Assembly: GCF_002252675.1 (NCBI RefSeq)
Contig: NZ_NQKY01000012.1
Span: 20,334-84,333, forward strand
From: Synechococcus sp. BO 8801
GTDB taxonomy: Bacteria; Cyanobacteriota; Cyanobacteriia; PCC-6307; Cyanobiaceae
Direction: 5' to 3'
Length of the DNA stretch: 64,000 nucleotides
Shown here: positions 1 through 8,547 of the stretch, piece after piece
Numbering within the stretch: position 1 is the first letter of the stretch
Layout: each line of letters begins with the position of its first letter
The notes under the pieces: model-generated
The model's database searches: none
The model's input: the letters and a program-made list of their open reading frames with translations, nothing else
What the model was told of the DNA's origin: nothing
Position numbers and translations under genes: made by a program

Positions 1-1424
1 TCGATGTCGTTGGCGATCCGCACGACGCTGGCCTGGGCGCTGACGATCGGCATTTCCTCGATCACCGGCGGGGCCTCGCGGGTGCCCGCGGCGCTGGCGA
101 CCGCGTAGGCATGGGCGATCGCCTCGACCTTGCGGCCCACCAGTTCCCGCAGCAGGGCCCGGTTCCGCTCGGTGGGGGCCAGATGGCGGCCGGAGGAGGT
201 GTTGGCCATGTAGGCGGCGTGCAGCAGGGAGGCCTTGACCAGATCGAAGGGGGCGCCGTGCACGACCAGGACACTGGCCACCCGGACGACATGCTCCTGG
301 AAAGTTTTCTTGGAGCCCCGGAAGGAACCGCCGTGAAGCTCGGCGGCGACATCGAACACCCTGTTCAGCTCAGCGATCTCCTTGCGGGAATGGCCCTGCG
401 CCAGGCATTGCCGCACCAGCAGAGGGAACGAGTGGACGTAGGGATAGGCGTGGTTATCCACGGCCTCGGCCGCCGCCGCCGCAGGCCCCTGGGTGCGGGG
501 GTGCACCAGCTCCATGCTGCCGATCTGGCGGTTGAGGAAGGAGGTCATGCTCTGGAGGGAGCGCAACTTCCACTTGCTGGACAGGTAGGCCACGTCCCGG
601 GCCGCCTGCTCATGGCTCCAGCGGCTGCGGAAGGGCTCGATATCGCAGAGCCAGTAGGGGGATTGGGCGTTGGCGTACACATAGCTGACGACGGACTTCG
701 GCTCGAAGATGACCCGGTAGTTCGCCTGCCTGGCCACCATGGCGATGTCGATGTGCTCGTTCACCTGGAGGTAGGACTCATCAAGGGGGCCCACCTCCTG
801 GAGCATCTTCATGCTGAGCAGCATGCAGTGGAACTCGCCGAAATCGGAGTCTCCCCCCTGGAGAGTGCCGACGATGCGGGAGGCTGGGGCGTTGGCGAAG
901 AGGTGTTCTTCGTTGTATTCGATCTGGCCATCGTTCTCCGAGAGATGGTTCTTGCCTCCGGCCATGTGGATGCGATCCTCCGACAACTCACCCATCAGGT
1001 AGAGGGGGAACACGATGCCCGCTCCGGTTCGCTCCGCCGTGGCCACCAGGGTCTCGATCCAGCCCCTGGTGACGAGCACATCGTTGTCGATGAAGCACAC
1101 GTACTTTGTCGTCACCGCCTGCAGCGCCTGGTTGCGCAGCTGGTTGGGGGTGCCGTTTCCTGCCGTGAACAGCGTCAGCTCCCCGCGGGCCTCGGCCGCT
1201 TCGAGCTCCCGGCGCACCGAGGGCGGGGACTGGCTGTCGAGGTAGTGCAGGGCGAAGGGGTAATCCCTGTGCTCCAGGAGCGAGCGCAGCGAGCGGGAGG
1301 CAAAGCTGTGCCGTTCGCGGAACACCACGACGACCGTGACCAGGGGGAGCACCGGGGAGCCGCCCGGGCTGGCCTGCCCGACGTCGCCGTGCTGTACGTC
1401 AGTGCGGCGTACGGGGGCGTTCAT
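1..1424 (-). CDS. GT2-type glycosyltransferase fused to an HD-like domain (3' end outside window)
   Basis: Reading on the minus strand from the ATG at 1424, the frame stays open to the window edge, so the C-terminus is missing. Residues about 25-290 look like a GT-A fold transferase: a beta strand LPLVTVVVVFRE, then YVCFIDNDVLV with the DxD-like metal motif (DND), and a later acceptor region. From about residue 350 a second module follows with HGGSFRGS, FQEHVVRVA, HGAPFDLV and SLLHAAY, a histidine-rich pattern reminiscent of HD-type metal-dependent hydrolase domains. The acceptor and the role of the second domain are unknown. It is divergent from the GT25 gene, with about 98 bp between starts. 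Confidence 0.75.
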   Translation of the reverse strand, partial: MNAPVRRTDVQHGDVGQASPGGSPVLPLVTVVVVFRERHSFASRSLRSLLEHRDYPFALHYLDSQSPPSVRRELEAAEARGELTLFTAGNGTPNQLRNQALQAVTTKYVCFIDNDVLVTRGWIETLVATAERTGAGIVFPLYLMGELSEDRIHMAGGKNHLSENDGQIEYNEEHLFANAPASRIVGTLQGGDSDFGEFHCMLLSMKMLQEVGPLDESYLQVNEHIDIAMVARQANYRVIFEPKSVVSYVYANAQSPYWLCDIEPFRSRWSHEQAARDVAYLSSKWKLRSLQSMTSFLNRQIGSMELVHPRTQGPAAAAAEAVDNHAYPYVHSFPLLVRQCLAQGHSRKEIAELNRVFDVAAELHGGSFRGSKKTFQEHVVRVASVLVVHGAPFDLVKASLLHAAYMANTSSGRHLAPTERNRALLRELVGRKVEAIAHAYAVASAAGTREAPPVIEEMPIVSAQASVVRIANDI

Positions 1425-1522
1425 CCAATGCCAATCAGATCCGGATGGCGATGATAACATTCTTCTCAATGAGGCATCCCCGCACGCCCCATGGAGGGCC
1501 TGCTTCCACGCCGCATTGATTC

Positions 1523-2362
1523 ATGGCCAAACTTTCCTGGCAGGACTTACTCAACGGACCTGCCTTTGTGGTCAATCTCGATCGCCGGCCGGATCGGTGG
1601 GAAAACAGTCGCAGGCAACTGGAATGGGCAGGATTCACGGACACACATCGCTGGTCGGCCTTTGATGGTGCGACGGGAAACGTCAGGCAGGAGCTGAAAC
1701 GGTTCGGCATCGATCAACTGGCGGATCGCGAACACTTTCTCAGCCAGTCTGGCGCCCAGGGCTGCGCCGTTTCGCATCTGACGCTTCTCCAGCACATCAT
1801 CGATCAGGGGTATCCACGGGCCTGCATCTTCGAGGACGACATCCGCTTCTCCCGGTCGTGGCACCAGCTGGCACCGGCGTTCCTGAGCAGAACACCCCGC
1901 CACTGCGACCTGCTCTTCCTGGGCTCCCAGATTCAGTACGACGCCCTGCCCCGCCTGCATCCAGCCCGGCGGTTGAATCGCTCCCGAACACTCACACGCC
2001 TGAGCCAGAGCGCCTGGCCCTGGCCCTCCCGTCGGCTGGGCGATGTGGTGCAGGGGCCGCTCTATTGCATGCACGCCTTCAGCATCACCCGGAAGGGCTG
2101 CCAGGAGTTGCTGAAGTTCCTGACCACCCAGAGCGACGGTTTCTACATCCCGGATTGCATGATTCACGACGCCATGGCCGGGCGCACCCATGTCTCGGGC
2201 TTCCCGCTGCGCTGGTATGCATGGAACGGCCATCGCATCCCCTCCCTTGTGGAGGAACGGGGCACGAATCCCCACTGGATCAGGCGGAACTGCGGCCTGG
2301 TGTATCAGGAGGAAAGCTTCGGCACGGACATTCAACCGCGCCCGGCGGACTCCCCGGCCTGA
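1523..2362 (+). CDS. Glycosyltransferase family 25 (LPS-type)
   Basis: A 279-residue protein whose N-terminus (FVVNLDRRPDRW) and middle (CAVSHLTLLQHII, then ACIFEDDIRFS) match the GT25 family of lipopolysaccharide beta-galactosyltransferase-like enzymes. The EDD triplet is the expected metal/nucleotide-sugar site. The sugar donor cannot be told from sequence. The gene is divergent from the GT2 fusion and its last 31 bases overlap the end of the convergent TIR-like gene. With the GT4 gene at 4.3 kb it suggests a surface-glycan neighbourhood. Confidence 0.8.
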   Translation: MAKLSWQDLLNGPAFVVNLDRRPDRWENSRRQLEWAGFTDTHRWSAFDGATGNVRQELKRFGIDQLADREHFLSQSGAQGCAVSHLTLLQHIIDQGYPRACIFEDDIRFSRSWHQLAPAFLSRTPRHCDLLFLGSQIQYDALPRLHPARRLNRSRTLTRLSQSAWPWPSRRLGDVVQGPLYCMHAFSITRKGCQELLKFLTTQSDGFYIPDCMIHDAMAGRTHVSGFPLRWYAWNGHRIPSLVEERGTNPHWIRRNCGLVYQEESFGTDIQPRPADSPA

Positions 2363-3072
2363 GGCTTTGGCGGCAGAACGCCCCGGGCGGGCGGGGGCGT
2401 GTCCTTCATGGGGGGAACCAGGCGCGCGCCGAGGCTGAAGGCCCCCGCCAGCAGACCGGCCAGGGCGATCGCCACGCTCCACAGCTGCACCGGCCGGAGG
2501 GCGCCGACCAGGTCGGCGATCGACAGCTCGGCCGGGTTGAGGGCCCGGGGACCAGGCGAAGAGGGGGCGTCGCCCCCCGGCTTGAGGGCCAGCACCTTCT
2601 CCTTCCAGTCGGCCAGCACGCCGTTGAATTCGTTGGAGGCCAGCGCCGTTGCCTCCAGGGGCACGGTCTGGACGTACCAGTCGTAACCGGGCTCCAGCAG
2701 CCCCTCGGCCTTCAGCCCTGCCTCCACGATCACGAGCAAGGGCAGGTGCTTGGTGTAGGCCATCGCCGCCTCGATGTGGTTCCAGGGGGTGGGCAGTCGG
2801 ACGTCGGCAAGGCTGCCCTGACGCGGACCGCCGCGCTTATCGAGACCGGAGGGGAAGTAGCTGCGCTCCAAGGCGATCACGACGATGCCGGAGCACTTCT
2901 CCATCAGTTCGGTGATGGCCTTCAGCGGTGCATCGGCGCTGAAGGTGTTGCGGCCGACGGTCTTGGGGATCAGGGACTCACTGCGCAGGCGATCCTCGAT
3001 CGATCGCACGAAGGATTCCTGCTCCGCCGTGGCGGTCGCCCCCACACTCACGAAGACGAGTTTCTCCTCCAT
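2332..3072 (-). CDS. TIR-like domain protein with C-terminal membrane anchor
   Basis: A 246-residue protein. Residues 1-160 have a TIR/nucleotide-hydrolase-like layout: strand KLVFVSVGA, an ISIP-like helix region, CSGIVVIALERSY, and PWNHIEAAMAY, whose Glu sits where TIR NADases carry the catalytic glutamate, then LPLLVIVEAG and GYDWYVQTV. A single hydrophobic helix (about residues 197-218) follows, then a proline-rich tail. The assignment to TIR rests on pattern only; it could be another Rossmann-like effector. It overlaps the convergent GT25 gene by 31 bases. A role in immunity is an inference. Confidence 0.5.
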   Translation of the reverse strand: MEEKLVFVSVGATATAEQESFVRSIEDRLRSESLIPKTVGRNTFSADAPLKAITELMEKCSGIVVIALERSYFPSGLDKRGGPRQGSLADVRLPTPWNHIEAAMAYTKHLPLLVIVEAGLKAEGLLEPGYDWYVQTVPLEATALASNEFNGVLADWKEKVLALKPGGDAPSSPGPRALNPAELSIADLVGALRPVQLWSVAIALAGLLAGAFSLGARLVPPMKDTPPPARGVLPPKPQAGESAGRG

Positions 3073-3159
3073 CCCGCGCCACGTATCCGTGGGCGGAGCC
3101 TACCGATTCCCCCGCCGGCGCGCTCGCAGCGACAGATCGGCAGCGTGGGCCGCGCAGCC

Positions 3160-3654
3160 TCAGAGGCCGAGATCGGACAGGCCCGGATGATCGTCGGGGC
3201 GGCGACCCAGGGGCCAGTGGTACTTCCGCTCGCTCTCCTTGATGGGCAGGTCGTTGATGCTGGCGATGCGGGTGTGCATGTACCCCTGGGCATCGAACTC
3301 CCAGTTCTCGTTGCCGTAGGCACGGAACCACTGGCCGGAATCGTCGTGCCATTCGTAAGCGAAACGTACGGCGATGCGATTGCCGTGAAAGGCCCAGAGC
3401 TCCTTGATCAGGCGGTAGTCGAGCTCCTTGGCCCATTTACGGGCCAGAAACTGCCGGATGGCCTCCCGGCCGCTGACGAACTCGGCACGGTTGCGCCAGA
3501 CGCTGTCCGGGCTGTAGGCCAGCGCCACCCGTTCCGGGTCACGGCCGTTCCAGGCATCCTCGGCCATTCGCACTTTCTTCGCCGCCGATTCGGCATCGAA
3601 GGGGGGAAAGGGGGGCCTGGGGGATTCCGGAGTCGTCACTGGAAGGTGATTCAA
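3160..3654 (-). CDS. NTF2-like protein, DUF1348 family
   Basis: A 164-residue cone-shaped NTF2-fold protein. The motif series [65 protein letters not shown] and NENWEFD is characteristic of the DUF1348 family, whose members are widespread in bacteria but have no settled function. Length is normal for the family. No signal peptide is seen. It stands alone between the TIR-like gene and a small secreted protein, all on the minus strand. Confidence 0.85.
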   Translation of the reverse strand: MNHLPVTTPESPRPPFPPFDAESAAKKVRMAEDAWNGRDPERVALAYSPDSVWRNRAEFVSGREAIRQFLARKWAKELDYRLIKELWAFHGNRIAVRFAYEWHDDSGQWFRAYGNENWEFDAQGYMHTRIASINDLPIKESERKYHWPLGRRPDDHPGLSDLGL

Positions 3655-3670
3655 GCGTGATCAGGCTAAT

Positions 3671-4039
3671 TCAGAAGGGAATCGTGTAGGTGTTTCCCCG
3701 CTCACTGCGCACCAGGAGGGACGAGGAGGTCTGCCGGTAGGCGGCCAGGGTGGTGCGGCCATTGCTGGGCTCGGTGATCAGCAACTTGCCGCATTCCTCC
3801 TGATCGCGCTGGCCGCAGGTCCAGGGCTCGCCCACCTTCTCCATCTCGATCTGCTTGCCGTCGGAGCGGAAGGTGACCGTGAACGAGGTGGATCCGCCCG
3901 CGACCAGGCAGGCTTCGGCGCGGCCGTTGAAGCTGCAGCTCTGCCAGGCGGCCTGGGCGTGGGCCTCGGGGATGGCCGGGAGAGCCAGGGCGGCGCCGGC
4001 GGCGACAAGGGTGCACAGGGCCGCCAGGGGGGAACGCAT
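3671..4039 (-). CDS. Small secreted protein of unknown function
   Basis: I chose the ATG at 4039, giving 122 residues, because it starts directly with a signal peptide (MRSPLAALCTLVAAGAALALP, cleavage near AHAQA). The frame is open further upstream, but that part lacks protein character. The mature part has four cysteines (CSFNGRAEAC, WTCGQRDQEECG) that could form two disulfides, and a beta-rich C-terminus ending GNTYTIPF. I do not recognise a family. A periplasmic location is likely. Confidence 0.65.
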   Translation of the reverse strand: MRSPLAALCTLVAAGAALALPAIPEAHAQAAWQSCSFNGRAEACLVAGGSTSFTVTFRSDGKQIEMEKVGEPWTCGQRDQEECGKLLITEPSNGRTTLAAYRQTSSSLLVRSERGNTYTIPF

Positions 4040-4346
4040 GGGCGGGGTGCCGAACTCCAGGACTGTACGAGGATCAACATCCTCATACACGGTGGTCTGG
4101 CACTGTTCGCAACCACAGGAATCGAATCTCAAGTCACGGACACCCTGTGCACAACGATCAGGGTTGGATTGAACGCACCGATGGCGAAGTTCATGGCGAG
4201 CCCCATGGCATTCGGTTACAGTCTTCCGGAAGCCTGCATCATCGTCTTCAGGCTCTCCTTCGTGCTCCGCCTGGGTTCGATGGCAAACGCCCATCTAACA
4301 TCCGCTGGGCGACATCCAGATCCAACGGACCGCCTGGCTTGAGAGC
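4040..4346. other. 307-bp intergenic region with a short perfect inverted repeat
   Basis: This gap separates the start of the small secreted-protein gene (minus) from the start of the GT4 gene (plus), so it should hold two divergent promoters. The only structure I see is GAGGAT-CAAC-ATCCTC at 4069-4084, a perfect 6-bp stem 30 bases upstream of the secreted protein start, which could be an operator. Composition is less GC-rich than the flanks. Confidence 0.4.
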
Positions 4347-5522
4347 ATGAATCTCCTCTTCATCCTGTGTGACAACCCCTTCAGGGCCTCCTGCGGCATG
4401 GGGAGCTCTGTCAAGGAAATCATTGAAGGCCTGGCTAAAGCAGACCAATCCATCAGGATCCAGGTGTTGGATTTGCGATGGAACTATGGCCATCAGACGA
4501 TCACCGATCAGATCGAGGTGTTTTCCTGCGGATACAGGGATGTCCTGGGCAGTGACTTTATCGTTCAGACCCTGATGAACGCCCCCATACAGATCATCTA
4601 TGGGATCAAGAACCTGAGGAGGCCCGATATCATCCACATGCAGGACTGGACGTCCATCCCGGTCGGCAATGCCTTAGCCAGCTACTGGGGAGGCAACATC
4701 AGATCGGTGTACACAACCCAATTGAGTTACACCCTGTTGCTGGAGGATCTGGCGAAGGAGTCGATGGCGGCTCCGCCCGTCAACCAGTCGATTGTTGCCG
4801 AGATTGAACGACTGGAGCGGGAAAGCATTCAATGCTCAGACATGGCTACTTTCCTGAACCGGAGCGATCAGACACGGCTCGACGGACCGCACGATTCGCA
4901 GGTGATCCCCCACGGGATCCATCTGGAGGACGTGCAGTCGATTCCATTCGAAGAGAAAAGACTTCCTGGCACGAACCCCACGAAACTCCTGTATTTCGGG
5001 CGCATCGATACGATGAAGAATGTCGGGCGGCTGCTCGATGTCCGATTGCCGAGCGGCGTCGACCTGATCGTGATGGGAGGAGAAGCCGGCTCGAATCCGG
5101 ACTTGTATCAACGGCTTGAGAACCTGGCACGCGAACGCGATAACTTACACCGGATCCCTTTCACCTCAGGGAATGACAAGTTCAACATCATCCGAGCGGC
5201 CGACGCCGTGATCTTCCCCAGCATCCATGAGCCATTCGGCCTGGTTGGACTCGAGGCGTTGGCCTGCGGCACACCCCTGATCGCTTCTTTTGCCGGGGGG
5301 ATGAATGACTACCTCGATGACACGTGCGCGATCCGGACAGACGGACTAAGCGCCGAGGCCATCGAGAACGCCATCCACAGGTTCATGACGATGTCAGACT
5401 TCGCCAAGGAGGCCATGGTCAGGAACGGATTGGACGTCTGCAGGCGCTTCTCATGGAAGGATCCCGTCGAGCGGCATCATCAGCTTTATCGGGACTTGAC
5501 CCATGACAGCAGGCCCGAATAG
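4347..5522 (+). CDS. Glycosyltransferase family 4 (GT-B)
   Basis: A 391-residue GT-B transferase. The N-terminal half has the acceptor-side pattern RASCGMGSSVKEI and PDIIHMQDW; the C-terminal half has the donor-site sequence FPSIHEPFGLVGLEALACGTPLI, with the E-x7-E motif typical of retaining GT4 enzymes. It is the first gene of a tight three-gene unit with an alpha/beta hydrolase and a luciferase-like monooxygenase (overlaps of 20 and 4 bases). Codon use is somewhat less GC-rich than the genome average, which may point to acquisition. Confidence 0.85.
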   Translation: MNLLFILCDNPFRASCGMGSSVKEIIEGLAKADQSIRIQVLDLRWNYGHQTITDQIEVFSCGYRDVLGSDFIVQTLMNAPIQIIYGIKNLRRPDIIHMQDWTSIPVGNALASYWGGNIRSVYTTQLSYTLLLEDLAKESMAAPPVNQSIVAEIERLERESIQCSDMATFLNRSDQTRLDGPHDSQVIPHGIHLEDVQSIPFEEKRLPGTNPTKLLYFGRIDTMKNVGRLLDVRLPSGVDLIVMGGEAGSNPDLYQRLENLARERDNLHRIPFTSGNDKFNIIRAADAVIFPSIHEPFGLVGLEALACGTPLIASFAGGMNDYLDDTCAIRTDGLSAEAIENAIHRFMTMSDFAKEAMVRNGLDVCRRFSWKDPVERHHQLYRDLTHDSRPE

Positions 5523-6306
5523 CCCCATGGTCACGGAACATCGCATCGACATTCGAGGCTGCCAAGTCGCCTATCAGCGTGGCGGCAAAGGTGAACCCCT
5601 CCTGCTCTTGCACGGCATGGATGGGCGAGCGTCATGGGAAAGCGTGCTGTCCAGGCTGACGGAGCACCACGATGTGATCCTGCCCGACCATCCCGGCTTT
5701 GGCGCATCGGGGTCAGGGGAATGGATCGACGGCATGGCCGATCTGGCCCTCTTTTACCTCGATGTGCTTGATGCGTTGCAGATCGAGAGCTGCCACCTTT
5801 CCGGCCACTGCCTGGGCGGCTGGCTGGCAGCGGAAATTGCCGTGATGCAGCCGCAACGTTTCAAGAGCCTGAGCTTGTGTGCCGCAGCCGGCATCCGGGT
5901 TGACGGCTGCCCGATGGGGGATGCCTTCCTGTGGAACCCGGACGACACCATCGGCCAGCTGATCGTTGATCCGCAGGCCAGGGAAACCATGCGGGCGAAG
6001 CAATCGAGCGAGCGTGACATCGAACTGATGCTGAAAGCCAGACAGATGTCGGCGCGATTGGCCTGGCATCCTCGCTTTCACAATCCCCATCTACGCAAGT
6101 GGTTGCATCGGCTGACGATGCCAACCATGATTCAATGGGGTGAGAACGACAGGCTCTTCCCCGTGGCCTATGCCCACGGCTACCACGCCATGATCCCCAA
6201 CGCCCAGCTCCATCTCTACAGGGACTGCGGCCATTTCCCGATGCTGGACGCCACCGATCGCTACCTCGAGCATCTGGACGCATTCACTGCCAAGGCATCC
6301 GCATGA
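5503..6306 (+). CDS. Alpha/beta hydrolase with cysteine nucleophile
   Basis: A 267-residue alpha/beta-hydrolase fold protein. The oxyanion region LLLLHGMDG, the nucleophile elbow GHCLGG (Cys103 where most family members have Ser), the acid in WGENDR (Asp216) and DCGHFP (His244) give a Cys-Asp-His triad. The start overlaps the GT4 gene by 20 bases; an alternative ATG at 5527 lies just after the GT4 stop. The stop overlaps the next start (ATGA type). The substrate is unknown; co-occurrence with a flavin monooxygenase suggests sequential attack on one compound. Confidence 0.85.
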   Translation: MTAGPNSPMVTEHRIDIRGCQVAYQRGGKGEPLLLLHGMDGRASWESVLSRLTEHHDVILPDHPGFGASGSGEWIDGMADLALFYLDVLDALQIESCHLSGHCLGGWLAAEIAVMQPQRFKSLSLCAAAGIRVDGCPMGDAFLWNPDDTIGQLIVDPQARETMRAKQSSERDIELMLKARQMSARLAWHPRFHNPHLRKWLHRLTMPTMIQWGENDRLFPVAYAHGYHAMIPNAQLHLYRDCGHFPMLDATDRYLEHLDAFTAKASA

Positions 6307-7466
6307 AGTTCTATTCCTTTCATTTGATGCCCTATGGCGCTCTCGACCTGGATTACGTCGAGAAGCACATCTCGGCAAGCCTGGTGCTCCCCAACAGCTA
6401 TTACGATCCCCAGATTGGCCATCAGCTCTATAACCGCTATCTCGATGAGCTGGAACTAGCCGATGAACTCGGTTTTGATGGCGTGTGCGTCAACGAGCAT
6501 CACCAGTCGGCCTATGGCCTGATGCCCACACCGGCCGTGATGGCGGGGGCGCTCTCCAGAAGCGTGAAGCGAGGCAAGATCTGCATCCTGGGGCGTGCGT
6601 TGCCCCTGCTGTCCAATCCCCTCAGCGTGGCGGAAGAATACGCCATGCTCGACAACATCACCGGGGGGCGTTTCATTGCCGGATTCGTCCGAGGGATTGG
6701 CGTGGAGTATCACGCCACCGGCGTCAATCCCACCTATTCCCTGGAGCGTTTCCATGAAGCGCACGATCTGATCATCCGGGCCTGGACGGAAGAGGGTCCG
6801 TTTCCGTTCGAAGGCAAGCATTACAGTTACAACTATGTGAATCTGTGGCCGCGTCCTTTCCAACAACCCCATCCGGACGTCTGGATTCCCTCCGGAGGCA
6901 GCCTGGAAACGATTCGCTGGGCGTCCGATCCCAAACGGAAGTATGTCTATCTGAATGTCTATAGCAACGTCGATGTGGCCTGCGGCCTCATGGACACCTA
7001 CCGGAACTGTGCCGAGGCGTACGGCTATACCGCGAGCTCCGACCAGCTGGGCATGGCCCTGCCCATTTATGTGGCAGAAACCGATGCAATCGCCCGAAGA
7101 GAAGCCAAGCCCCACATCGAGGCGTTCTTCAACAAGTTTCTGCGCATGACCAACGAGATGTTGCTGCCACCGGGCTACACATCGGTGTCCTCCCTCAAAA
7201 CGCTCCTGATCACCAGCCGCGAAACGCTGATGGCTAACCATTCCCTGGAGGCTGTCGACAAGCTCGGCATGTTCCTCGTGGGGTCACCCGAAACCGTCCG
7301 TCAGCGTCTGGCGGAGTTTGAGCAACGGCTGGGCATCGGCCATCTCTGCGCCATCATGCAATTCGGCAGCCTGCCGCATGCGCAGACGAAGCGAAATCTG
7401 GAGCTGTTTGCCGAAGAGGTGATGCCCCATTTTCGAGCCAAAGTAACGGCAGGCAGCTGCCCCTAG
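6303..7466 (+). CDS. LLM-class (bacterial luciferase-like) flavin-dependent oxidoreductase
   Basis: A 387-residue TIM-barrel protein of the luciferase-like monooxygenase family. Diagnostic stretches are LADELGFDGVCVNEHHQSAYG, ILGRALPLLSNPLSVAEEYAMLD, GGRFIAGFVRG and GSPETVRQRL. Enzymes of this class use reduced flavin and oxygen on small organic substrates. It overlaps the hydrolase gene by 4 bases and closes the three-gene unit. No membrane segment or signal peptide is seen. Confidence 0.9.
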   Translation: MKFYSFHLMPYGALDLDYVEKHISASLVLPNSYYDPQIGHQLYNRYLDELELADELGFDGVCVNEHHQSAYGLMPTPAVMAGALSRSVKRGKICILGRALPLLSNPLSVAEEYAMLDNITGGRFIAGFVRGIGVEYHATGVNPTYSLERFHEAHDLIIRAWTEEGPFPFEGKHYSYNYVNLWPRPFQQPHPDVWIPSGGSLETIRWASDPKRKYVYLNVYSNVDVACGLMDTYRNCAEAYGYTASSDQLGMALPIYVAETDAIARREAKPHIEAFFNKFLRMTNEMLLPPGYTSVSSLKTLLITSRETLMANHSLEAVDKLGMFLVGSPETVRQRLAEFEQRLGIGHLCAIMQFGSLPHAQTKRNLELFAEEVMPHFRAKVTAGSCP

Positions 7467-7481
7467 GGGCCGATGGCAGCC

Positions 7482-7512
7482 AACCCCCGGCAGGCCCGCA
7501 GCACCACATCGG
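7482..7512. repeat. 31-bp direct repeat, degenerate copy of the DUF2817 gene 3' end
   Basis: This 31-mer is identical at 28 of 31 positions to 8558-8588, which is the 3' coding end of the DUF2817 gene (the part encoding DVVLRACRGL). Both copies have the same orientation and enclose the DUF3598 gene. Here no gene remains in the frame, so this copy is a remnant. Confidence 0.8.
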
Positions 7513-7652
7513 AATAGACGCACAGGCCCAGTCTTCGTTGCAGAAGAAGGGCACTGGAAGGCCGGCCGTTTCCCCGCTTGCTCCCCACCCCGGCACCCAG
7601 GCTCGCCGGCCACGGCGGGCTGCCTACCATCGCCCCTTTGCCGCCCTTCCCC

Positions 7653-8417
7653 ATGGCCAGCCAATGGCAGAACTTTCTGCGCAACCTGGGGGAGTGGCGG
7701 GGCAGCTTCACCACGATCAGCGCCGGCGGCGAGGTGCTGGAGAGCCATCCGTCGGTGCTGACGCTGGCGGCGGGCGATGACGACGACCACCTGGTGCGCT
7801 TCAGCCTGCAGCGCTGGCCAGCCGGCACGGCGATCGCCACGGGCGGCGGACCGGCGCCGGGGGCGGGCGAGCCCAGCCGCGCCATGGAGCAGGACTACCG
7901 GACCCTCGGGCGCCAGGTGGTGTTCTTCGATTCCGGGGCGTTCAACAAGGGGTCGCTGCAGGTGGCGCCGAACACGGTCTTCGGCGGTGAGTTCGGCTTC
8001 ATCGCGGCCGACCGGCGCCACCGGATCGTGCAGCTGTACAGCCCCGACGGCCGCTTCGATCAGCTGGTGCTGATCCGCGAGTTCCGTGCCGGCAGCGACG
8101 CCGCCGAGGCCGCGCCCGCCAACGCCGAGCAGCTGCTGGGCCACTGGCAGGGCCAGTCAGCCACGATCAGCGCCGACTGGCACGAGTCCGACACCAGCGA
8201 CGTGCAGCTGGAGCTGGGGCCCGCGGAGCTGGAGGCGCTGCAGCTGCTGCCCGATGGCGGCTTCGTGCATCTGCCGGAGCAGGTGAGCCACCGGGCCGCC
8301 TTCGAGCTGGTGGGCGGCTGGCTGCCGGCCCCGGGCCGGATGGAGCGCCTCATCCGCCGCTACGACGCCACCGGCGCCTGGGTCTCCGCCAGCCACGAGG
8401 TGCTGGAGCGCGTCTGA
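7653..8417 (+). CDS. DUF3598 family protein
   Basis: A 254-residue soluble protein starting at MASQWQNFLRNLGEW, which is where the family homology begins; the frame is open further upstream, but that part looks non-coding. The stretches QDYRTLGRQVVFFDSG, FNKGSLQVAPNTVFGGEFGFIA and RRHRIVQLYSPDGRFDQLVLIRE match DUF3598, a calycin-like family known mainly from cyanobacteria, with no established function. The gene sits alone between two 31-bp direct repeats of the neighbouring gene's end. Confidence 0.85.
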   Translation: MASQWQNFLRNLGEWRGSFTTISAGGEVLESHPSVLTLAAGDDDDHLVRFSLQRWPAGTAIATGGGPAPGAGEPSRAMEQDYRTLGRQVVFFDSGAFNKGSLQVAPNTVFGGEFGFIAADRRHRIVQLYSPDGRFDQLVLIREFRAGSDAAEAAPANAEQLLGHWQGQSATISADWHESDTSDVQLELGPAELEALQLLPDGGFVHLPEQVSHRAAFELVGGWLPAPGRMERLIRRYDATGAWVSASHEVLERV

Positions 8418-8547
8418 GGGGCCGGCACGCCGGCAACGGCCTCACTGCGGCGGCAACCCATCCAACATCTGCCAGAGAAGCGGGCACATTTTTATTGCGC
8501 CTGAAAAAGGTACGCAGGGTTGGATGACAGGGCATCAAGGGCTTCGC

